Positions 7,451-12,806 of a DNA stretch of 19,137 nucleotides are shown piece by piece. The stretch spans positions 1 through 19,137 of the forward strand of contig JAHELX010000031.1 in NCBI GenBank assembly GCA_024643945.1, read 5' to 3'. Origin of the DNA: Anaerolineales bacterium. Its GTDB lineage: Bacteria > Chloroflexota > Anaerolineae > 4572-78 > NAK82. A program made the translations under genes and the position numbers. The notes beneath the pieces are model-generated. The model did no database searches. It worked only from the letters and a program-made list of their open reading frames with translations, and was not told the DNA's origin. Every line of letters starts with the position of its first letter. Within the stretch, counting starts at the first letter, position 1.

Positions 7451-7987
7451 ATGAGCGAAACGACATCCACACCATCCCTTGAGGAAAGTGAAGCCATTAC
7501 CTATTGCTATCGCCACCCCGACGTCGAGACCAGACTGCGTTGCAGTCGCTGCGGCAAGCCTATCTGCACCAAATGCGCCGTGCGCACCCCGGTCGGCTTC
7601 CGCTGCCCCGATTGTGTTCGCGAACAGCAGAACAAATTCTATACCGGGGGTGGCCTGGACTACATCATTGGCGTCATCGTCGCCCTGCCTCTCTCCCTCA
7701 TCGCGGCTGCCATTTTCACCTTCATCATCGCCCGTATCGGCATCTTCTCCTGGATTATCAGCTTCTTTGCCGCCCCGGCTACCGGGGGCATCATCGCCGA
7801 AGCGGTGCGGCGCGCCGTGGGCCGCCGCCGCTCGCGCCACCTGAGCACCGTCGTAGCCGCCTGCCTGGTGCTGGGTGTGGCCCCTTTCCTCCTGTTGATG
7901 CTGCTCGGCGGGAATTTGTTCGGCCTCATCGTGCCCGGCATCCTCCTCTTCCTCGGCGTAGGCACCATCATCGCCCGGCTGCGCTGA
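7451..7987 (+). CDS. B-box-type zinc-finger membrane protein
   Basis: 178 residues. The N-terminal cytosolic-looking part has four regular metal-ligand pairs, C19/H22, C31/C34, C39/C42 and C52/C55 (CYRH, CSRC, CTKC, CPDC), fitting a two-zinc B-box-like module. From residue about 69 the protein becomes very hydrophobic: a helical pair around residues 70-105, a short Arg-rich cytosolic segment (RRAVGRRRSRH), and another pair around 132-175. This architecture (small zinc ribbon plus membrane anchor) recurs in uncharacterised bacterial proteins; its function is unknown. It abuts the NAD kinase gene without a gap and is presumably co-translated with it. The next gene has its own promoter starting 5 bases past this stop, so the operon ends here, with no obvious hairpin terminator. 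Confidence 0.85.
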   Translation: MSETTSTPSLEESEAITYCYRHPDVETRLRCSRCGKPICTKCAVRTPVGFRCPDCVREQQNKFYTGGGLDYIIGVIVALPLSLIAAAIFTFIIARIGIFSWIISFFAAPATGGIIAEAVRRAVGRRRSRHLSTVVAACLVLGVAPFLLLMLLGGNLFGLIVPGILLFLGVGTIIARLR

Positions 7988-7991
7988 GTCA

Positions 7992-8020
7992 TTGACACAT
8001 ACGTTCTACTATGCTATGAT
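7992..8020 (+). promoter_or_regulatory. recN promoter
   Basis: Perfect TTGACA (7992-7997), 17-base spacer, TATGAT (8015-8020). Predicted start is about 8027, leaving a leader of about 110 bases before recN. I see no obvious LexA-type operator (CGAAC-N4-GTTCG) over it. Confidence 0.85.
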
Positions 8021-8024
8021 ACGC

Positions 8025-8091
8025 CTTGACCTGGCTCCCTCACTTGATGAACCCATGCCGATGGGTCGGTCAAGCCGTCACCAAAGGTCAA
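8025..8091 (+). promoter_or_regulatory. Structured recN leader with alternative pairings
   Basis: CTTGACC (8025-8031) can pair with GGTCAAG (8068-8074), and the overlapping TTGACCT (8026-8032) can instead pair with AGGTCAA (8085-8091). A separate hairpin ACCCAT-GCCG-ATGGGT (8051-8066) sits between. The 5' partner lies at the predicted transcription start, so it may be only partly in the RNA; a DNA-level dyad for a regulator is the alternative reading. Confidence 0.4.
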
Positions 8092-8137
8092 TTCTTCTTC
8101 GTGTGAGAGCATTTTTGCATGTTGATGGACACAGACG

Positions 8138-9904
8138 ATGTTGAGAGAGTTGACGATCACTAACTTTGCCATCATTGACGAATTGCACCTGCGCTTCACC
8201 CCCGGCTTCAACGTGCTGACCGGTGAGACAGGCGCCGGCAAATCCATCATCATTGATGCTGTGAGTCTGCTGCTGGGAGGACGCGCTGACACCACCTTGG
8301 TGCGCACCGGCGCCGATGTGGCCCAGGTGGAGGGTATCTTTCGCCTGGACGAGCGGCCGCAGGCCCAAATCAATCCTATCCTGGAACGCGAGGGCCTGGA
8401 AGGCGACCTGCCCGATACCCTCATCCTGGGGCGCGAGATCCGCGCTACCGGTCGCAACTACTGCCGGGTCAACGGGCGCACCGTCAACCTATCGCTGCTA
8501 GAGGAGATCAGCCAACCCCTGGTAGACATCCATGGACAAAGCGAGCACCTGAGCCTGCTGCGGGTGCGCGCACACCAACGTTTTCTGGATCAGTTCGCTG
8601 AATTGGACGAGCAGCGGGAGACTCTGGCGCAGGAAGTAAGAAAACTCCAGGCGACACGCAAAGAGCTGGCCAGCCTGCTGCGTGACGAGCAAGAACTGGC
8701 ACGCCGGGTAGACCAGCTTACCTATCAGGTGGAAGAAATTGACGCCGCCCGGTTGCAGCCGGGCGAAGAGGAAGAGCTCACCATTGAACGCACCCGCCTG
8801 GCCAACGCCGAACAGCTCAGTCAACTGGTCGGTGAGGCCTATGCTGCCCTTTACGAAGCGGGCGAGGAGCAACTGTCGGCGGCTGATCTGCTAGGCCAGG
8901 TCACGCGTGACCTGGCCCAACTGCGCAAGATTGACGCCAGCCTGGGAGAACAGGAGCAATTGGTCGAGTCGCTAGCCATCCAGGTGGATGAACTGGCCCG
9001 TACCCTGCGCGATTACCAGGAGAGCATCGAATTCAGCCCGGCACGGCTGGTCCGAGTGGAGGAACGACTGGGCCTGATTTACAGCCTCAAACGGAAATAC
9101 GGCAGTTCGATTGAGGAAATCCTGGCCTTCGGCGAACGGGCGCGGGCCGAACTGGAAAGCATCACCCACAGCGAAGAACGCCTCGAAGTTCTGCGTGAGG
9201 AAGAAGAGCAATTGCGGCATACCATTGGGCGCATGGCCGCCGAGCTCTCTCAGGCGCGGAGAGCGGCCGGTGAGCGCCTGGCTGCCGAGGTCGAAGCGCA
9301 ACTGGCGGACCTCAGCATGGAGGGCGCCCGCTTTGCCGTTGACCTGTCCTGGACCGATGATCCAAACGGCGTGTACGTTGGCAAGCAGACGCTGGCCTGC
9401 GACGAACGCGGGATTGACCGCATAGAGTTCATCATCGCCCCCAATGTGGGTGAGGGCCTCAAACCATTGGTAAAAGTGGCTTCGGGTGGAGAGACCAGCC
9501 GCTTGATGTTGGCTCTCAAAACTGTCCTCTCGGCAGCCGATGAGACCTCTACCCTGATCTTCGACGAGATTGACCAGGGCATCGGCGGACGAGTGGGAGG
9601 CATCGTCGGACGCAAGCTATGGGGGCTTACCCAGGCGGATGGCTTGCAGCACCAGGTCCTGTGTGTCACTCATCTGCCCCAAATCGCCGGCTATGCTGAT
9701 ACCCACTTTCGCGTGGAAAAGGGAGTCAGCGAGCAGCGCACCACTACCTGTGTACTTACTCTTGACGGGGATAGCCGCGTGGAAGAATTGGCCTTGATGC
9801 TCGGCGCCCCCAGCGAAGGGACCCGACGCAGCGCGCAGGAAATCTTGGAAGAAGCGGCGGCGGTCAGATCTGCTACAAAACCCAAGACAAAAATTCCGTC
9901 TTGA
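8138..9904 (+). CDS. recN: DNA repair protein RecN (SMC-like ATPase)
   Basis: RecN is an SMC-like cytosolic ATPase recruited to double-strand breaks. The 588-residue protein has the family N-terminus LRELTITNFAIIDELHL, Walker A GETGAGKS (29-36), two coiled-coil arms rich in Glu/Arg/Leu (about 155-365), the ABC signature SGGETSRLMLALK (from 449) and Walker B TLIFDEIDQGIGG (about 472-484), followed by the VLCVTHLPQIAGYAD switch region. It is slightly longer than usual, with a Lys-rich tail ending KPKTKIPS. The ATG gives the canonical start but has only a poor ribosome-binding site (GATGGA, 11 bases away). It is apparently monocistronic, with its own promoter and leader; its stop codon lies within the -35 of the next promoter. 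Confidence 0.96.
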   Translation: MLRELTITNFAIIDELHLRFTPGFNVLTGETGAGKSIIIDAVSLLLGGRADTTLVRTGADVAQVEGIFRLDERPQAQINPILEREGLEGDLPDTLILGREIRATGRNYCRVNGRTVNLSLLEEISQPLVDIHGQSEHLSLLRVRAHQRFLDQFAELDEQRETLAQEVRKLQATRKELASLLRDEQELARRVDQLTYQVEEIDAARLQPGEEEELTIERTRLANAEQLSQLVGEAYAALYEAGEEQLSAADLLGQVTRDLAQLRKIDASLGEQEQLVESLAIQVDELARTLRDYQESIEFSPARLVRVEERLGLIYSLKRKYGSSIEEILAFGERARAELESITHSEERLEVLREEEEQLRHTIGRMAAELSQARRAAGERLAAEVEAQLADLSMEGARFAVDLSWTDDPNGVYVGKQTLACDERGIDRIEFIIAPNVGEGLKPLVKVASGGETSRLMLALKTVLSAADETSTLIFDEIDQGIGGRVGGIVGRKLWGLTQADGLQHQVLCVTHLPQIAGYADTHFRVEKGVSEQRTTTCVLTLDGDSRVEELALMLGAPSEGTRRSAQEILEEAAAVRSATKPKTKIPS

Positions 9905-9929
9905 CACGATGGGGGGTTCGAGGTATACT
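9901..9929 (+). promoter_or_regulatory. Promoter of the cold-shock gene leader, overlapping the recN stop
   Basis: Perfect TTGACA (9901-9906), 17-base spacer, TATACT (9924-9929). The recN stop TGA (9902-9904) is inside the -35 box. Predicted start is near 9936; a small hairpin CTGCGT-AAG-ACGCAG (9933-9947) follows immediately. Confidence 0.8.
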
Positions 9930-9974
9930 TGTCTGCGTAAGACGCAGTAAGCTCTGTTCGAACGCCATAAGTTC

Positions 9975-10008
9975 ACTGCCCAGACTTACCGTAGTCTGGG
10001 CGGTTTTC
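9975..10008 (+). terminator. Intrinsic terminator between the csp promoter and the csp gene
   Basis: GCCCAGACT (9978-9986) pairs perfectly with AGTCTGGGC (9993-10001) around a 6-base loop, and the stem can be extended three further pairs at its base (one G-T). TTTTCT follows. It could stop recN transcripts, but the promoter at 9901-9929 is upstream of it, so it also lies in the csp leader and would yield a small RNA of about 70 bases unless read through. Confidence 0.8.
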
Positions 10009-10078
10009 TATGTGTCGGAGACAAAGCATGCGTCGCGAGGGAGCGTTCACTAGGCACAATTAAAAGGAGGTTCCTAAA

Positions 10079-10288
10079 ATGGATGAACGCGAAACTGGAA
10101 CGGTCAAATGGTTTAACGATCAAAAGGGCTATGGCTTCGTTGCCCGTGATTCAGGTGGAGATGTGTTTGTGCACTACTCTGCCATCACCGGGCAAGGGTT
10201 CCGTACCCTGAGAGAAGGCGAGCGGGTCGAATTTAGAGTCGAAGCAGGTCGAAAAGGACCGGCCGCTGTAGACGTGCGCAGGCTATAA
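10079..10288 (+). CDS. Cold-shock domain protein
   Basis: A 69-residue single CSD (OB-fold) that binds single-stranded nucleic acid and acts as an RNA chaperone in the cytosol. It shows [16 protein letters not shown] (RNP1 is KGYGFV) and DVFVHYSAI (RNP2), followed by [13 protein letters not shown]. The N-terminus [12 protein letters not shown] is a few residues longer than classical CspA. The start is firm: AAGGAGG lies 8 bases before the ATG. The gene sits about 140 bases downstream of a strong promoter with an intrinsic terminator in between, and I see no better promoter after that terminator, so expression may depend on readthrough. A truncated FKBP gene follows 9 bases after the stop. Confidence 0.95.
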   Translation: MDERETGTVKWFNDQKGYGFVARDSGGDVFVHYSAITGQGFRTLREGERVEFRVEAGRKGPAAVDVRRL

Positions 10289-10297
10289 GGCCGATCA

Positions 10298-10402
10298 ATG
10301 ACACAGACAAACCTTACAGTTGCAGATGATCTGGTAGTTGGCCTCGATTACACGCTTCGTCTCGATGATGGAGAAATTATTGACACTTCTGCTCCATTTT
10401 AG
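10298..10402 (+). pseudogene. Truncated SlyD-like FKBP peptidyl-prolyl isomerase gene (N-terminal stub)
   Basis: A 34-codon frame starts 9 bases after csp and reads MTQTNLTVADDLVVGLDYTL then RLDDGEIIDTSAPF before a TAG. The segment VVGLDYTLRLDDGEIIDTS matches the first two strands of SlyD-type FKBPs (family pattern V.FDYTL...DGEV.D.S). The rest of the roughly 140-residue protein (PLEFL.G, the chaperone flap, the metal-binding tail) is missing in all frames, and the thrS promoter begins 27 bases later. A deletion seems to have joined the stub to the thrS leader. Without the active-site residues it cannot be an isomerase; a translated micropeptide is possible but unsupported. Confidence 0.7.
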
Positions 10403-10428
10403 GAATGCCCAGTGCCCTCTTTTCGCTA

Positions 10429-10457
10429 TTGACAGGAATCCATCTCTGTGCTAGACT
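10429..10457 (+). promoter_or_regulatory. thrS promoter
   Basis: Perfect TTGACA (10429-10434), 17-base spacer, TAGACT (10452-10457, 4/6). Predicted start is near 10464, directly upstream of the T-box leader. Confidence 0.85.
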
Positions 10458-10463
10458 ATCTCC

Positions 10464-10826
10464 TCAAACAAGCTAAAGCGTTGATTGGGACGAGTAGGCG
10501 GAAGAATCTTCGACAGAGGATGTGCCGTGTGTCAGAGAGGGGAGGCCGGACCCCATAAACAAAATGGGGGCGGCTGCAAGCCTCCCCCACCCGACTCCGC
10601 CCAAAACCCCCCAAGAGTGGGCCTCGGAATGCTGTAACGCAGGACTCCAGATATTACACGCGCCCCATTTCAGAGTCCTATACGGTTAGTATGAGGCTAC
10701 GGGTGGCCCCGTTACAGGCCGCAAGAGATGAGCGTGGTCCACAGGTAGCTGCGGTGGACTGCGGTCAATCTGGGTGGAACCGCGTGAGCTGTGCCTCTCG
10801 CCCCAGTGGGCGAGAGGCATTTTGTT
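10464..10826 (+). promoter_or_regulatory. T-box riboswitch (tRNA-Thr sensing) in the thrS leader
   Basis: Stem I shows GGG (10487-10489) near its base, AGTA (10493-10496) in the specifier loop, and helix GGCGGA (10497-10502) with TCCGCC (10596-10601). The 3' side of the loop then reads CAAA-ACC: ACC at 10606-10608 is a threonine codon. The upper stem is GGGGAGGC (10539-10546) with GCCTCCCC (10580-10587), preceded by AGAGAG. Further stems are AGGACTC/GAGTCCT (10641-10647, 10673-10679) and GTCCAC/GTGGAC (10737-10742, 10754-10759). The T-box TGGGTGGAACCGCG is at 10771-10784. Its TGGG and GCG pair with CGCCCCA (10799-10805), leaving the TGGAACC bulge for an uncharged tRNA acceptor end. The same CGCCC is half of the terminator, so the two folds exclude each other. 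Confidence 0.93.
10793..10826 (+). terminator. Regulated terminator of the thrS T-box leader
   Basis: GCCTCTCGCCC (10793-10803) pairs perfectly over 11 bp with GGGCGAGAGGC (10808-10818) around a 4-base loop, followed by ATTTTGTT. It is the default fold when tRNA-Thr is charged; the antiterminator captures 10799-10805 when uncharged tRNA binds. Confidence 0.92.
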
Positions 10827-10880
10827 ATACCCACCGCATGCGGGTATTATATCTGGGAAGATTATGGAGGAAATCGGAAG

Positions 10881-12668
10881 ATGGGACATAAGTACGAAGA
10901 AAGCAACCTTTACAAAATCCGTCACTCAGCCGCTCATGTGATGGCCGAGGCTGTGCTCGAGATGTTTCCCCAAGGGAAGATCGCCATTGGCCCGCCCATT
11001 GAAGACGGCTTCTATTACGATTTTGACCTCCCACGCCCCCTGACTCCCGAAGACCTGGAAGCCATCGAGCGGCGGATGCGAGAGATCATTGCTGCCGACT
11101 ATCAATTCGAGCGGCGTGAGATATCGGCCGAAGAAGCTCGGAAACTATACGCCGACCAACCCTATAAACTGGAACTCATCCAGGGTCTGGAAGGTGGGCT
11201 TGACGAATATGGCATGGAGCCAGTCGCAAAGCCCATCATCAGCACCTACCGCCACAACGGCTTCGAGGACCTGTGCCGGGGACCGCACGTGGAGCGCACC
11301 GGCCAGATCAATCCTGATGCCATCAAACTGATGAAAGTATCTGGCGCCTATTGGCGAGGTGATGAGCACAACCCGATGCTCCAACGCATCTACGGCACCG
11401 CCTGGGAGACGGCACAACAACTGGAGGAATACCTGCACCGGCTGGCCGAAGCCGAAAAGCGCGACCATCGCAAATTGGGGGCTCAACTTGATCTCTTCAG
11501 CGTCCAGCCCGAGCAACTCGGAGGCGGGCTGATTTTATGGCACCCCAAGGGCGGCCTCATCCGGCACGTCGCCGAGGAGTTTTGCAAGGCCGAGCACCTG
11601 GCCCACGGCTACGACCTGGTCTATTCACCCCACATCGGTAAGAGCACGCTCTGGGAGACCAGCGGTCACCTGGACTTCTACCGCGAGAATATGTACGCGC
11701 CGATGGATATCGACGGGCAAGAATATTACCTGAAGCCCATGAATTGCCCCTTCCACATCCTGATGTACAAGAACTCGTTGCGCAGCTACCGTGACCTGCC
11801 TTTCCGCTTTGCCGAGTGGGGGACTGTCTACCGTTATGAACGGGGCGGCGTGTTGCACGGATTGCTACGTGTGCGGGGCTTTACTCAGGACGACGCCCAC
11901 CACTTTTGCCGGCCCGACCAGATGCCGCAGGAAATTGATTTCGTCCTCAACTTCTGCCTGCACATCTTGCGTTCCTTTGGTTTCACCGACTTCAACGCCT
12001 ATCTCAGCACCCGGCCCGGGGAAGGAAAAGCGGTCGGCGACCCCGCCCAATGGCGCGACGCCGAAGCTGCCCTCGAAGCCGCTCTTAAGCGGACACACAT
12101 CCCCTACGAAATCGACGAAGGGGGCGGCGCCTTTTACGGCCCCAAGATCGACCTGAAAATCAAGGATGCCATCGGGCGCGAATGGCAGCTCTCCACCATT
12201 CAGTTTGACTTTAACATGGCCGAGCGCTTCGACCTGACCTACGTGGGCGAAGATGGTCAGGAGCACCGGCCCTATATGATTCACCGGGCGCTGCTGGGCA
12301 GCATGGAACGCTTCTTTGGCGTGCTCATCGAACATTATGCCGGCGCATTTCCGGTGTGGTTGGCTCCGGTGCAGGCTGTGCTCATTCCCATCGCCGACCG
12401 GCACGTGGAATATGCCAACCAGGTTGCGGCTCGCCTCAAAGAGGCTGGCTTGCGCGCCGAGGTGGACGACGCCAGCGACCGCATGGGAAACAAGATCCGC
12501 AAAGCCCAGGAACAGAAAATCCCATACATGCTGGTCGTAGGTGACAAAGAAGCCGAAGCCGGGGCAGTAGCCGTGCGGCTACGTACCAATGAAAACCTGG
12601 GCCCCAAACCGGTTGAGGAATTCATTGCGATGGCCCAGGCGGCGGTCGCCGAGAAAAGCCAGTTATAA
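10881..12668 (+). CDS. thrS: Threonyl-tRNA synthetase lacking the TGS domain
   Basis: Charges tRNA-Thr with threonine in the cytosol. The start is the ATG at 10881, with TGGAGG ending 10 bases upstream; the frame stays open upstream only through the terminator. The 595-residue protein begins almost directly with the editing domain: HSAAH (H15, H19) and CRGPH (C132). The class II core has NCPFH (C289), RYERGGVLHGLLRVRGF (motif 2, from 318), DDAHHFC (H340) and motif 3 around MIHRALLGSMERF; C289, H340 and the motif-3 His are the expected zinc ligands. An anticodon-binding domain closes the protein (DASDRMGNKIRKAQ). About 50-60 N-terminal residues, the TGS ubiquitin-like domain of the usual 640-residue form, are absent. 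Expression is controlled by the T-box leader. Confidence 0.96.
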   Translation: MGHKYEESNLYKIRHSAAHVMAEAVLEMFPQGKIAIGPPIEDGFYYDFDLPRPLTPEDLEAIERRMREIIAADYQFERREISAEEARKLYADQPYKLELIQGLEGGLDEYGMEPVAKPIISTYRHNGFEDLCRGPHVERTGQINPDAIKLMKVSGAYWRGDEHNPMLQRIYGTAWETAQQLEEYLHRLAEAEKRDHRKLGAQLDLFSVQPEQLGGGLILWHPKGGLIRHVAEEFCKAEHLAHGYDLVYSPHIGKSTLWETSGHLDFYRENMYAPMDIDGQEYYLKPMNCPFHILMYKNSLRSYRDLPFRFAEWGTVYRYERGGVLHGLLRVRGFTQDDAHHFCRPDQMPQEIDFVLNFCLHILRSFGFTDFNAYLSTRPGEGKAVGDPAQWRDAEAALEAALKRTHIPYEIDEGGGAFYGPKIDLKIKDAIGREWQLSTIQFDFNMAERFDLTYVGEDGQEHRPYMIHRALLGSMERFFGVLIEHYAGAFPVWLAPVQAVLIPIADRHVEYANQVAARLKEAGLRAEVDDASDRMGNKIRKAQEQKIPYMLVVGDKEAEAGAVAVRLRTNENLGPKPVEEFIAMAQAAVAEKSQL

Positions 12669-12683
12669 GAGCGTTCCATCCGC

Positions 12684-12707
12684 AGAATAGCACCTTCTTC
12701 CTATTCT
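12684..12707 (+). other. Weak stem-loop after thrS
   Basis: AGAATAG (12684-12690) pairs with CTATTCT (12701-12707) around a 10-base pyrimidine-rich loop, 16 bases after the thrS stop. It is AT-rich with no T-run, so it is a poor terminator candidate; it may protect the 3' end. Confidence 0.3.
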
Positions 12708-12736
12708 ACCAAATAGCCGATTTGCGCCTTTTGATG

Positions 12737-12742
12737 TATAAT
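12737..12742 (+). promoter_or_regulatory. Probable gyrA promoter -10 element
   Basis: A perfect TATAAT in the 138-base gap between thrS and gyrA. No good -35 lies at 16-18 bases. Predicted start is near 12749, upstream of the leader hairpin at 12763-12783. Confidence 0.5.
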
Positions 12743-12762
12743 GATAAGTGGTCTGTCATCCG

Positions 12763-12792
12763 CCACCGGCCTCCAGCCGGTGGTCGGTTTTG
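12763..12792 (+). promoter_or_regulatory. gyrA leader stem-loop, terminator-like, with loop complementary to the gyrA ribosome-binding site
   Basis: CCACCGGC (12763-12770) pairs perfectly with GCCGGTGG (12776-12783) around the loop CTCCA; TCGGTTTTG follows, so it could terminate thrS transcripts or attenuate gyrA. CCTCCA (12770-12775, the last stem base plus the loop) is the exact complement of TGGAGG (12795-12800), the gyrA ribosome-binding site. A pseudoknot masking that site is therefore possible, although any sequence resembling an anti-Shine-Dalgarno would match. Confidence 0.6.
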
Positions 12793-12806
12793 TATGGAGG
12801 CGTTAA

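Noticed and set aside
9957..9974. GAAC-N7-GTTC as a LexA box downstream of recN
   Set aside because: Spacing is wrong for the GAAC-N4-GTTC operator, and it is downstream of recN, not at its promoter.
10791..10880. Upstream extension of thrS as a possible TGS domain
   Set aside because: The stretch is the T-box terminator and the region between it and the ribosome-binding site; its translation shows no TGS similarity.
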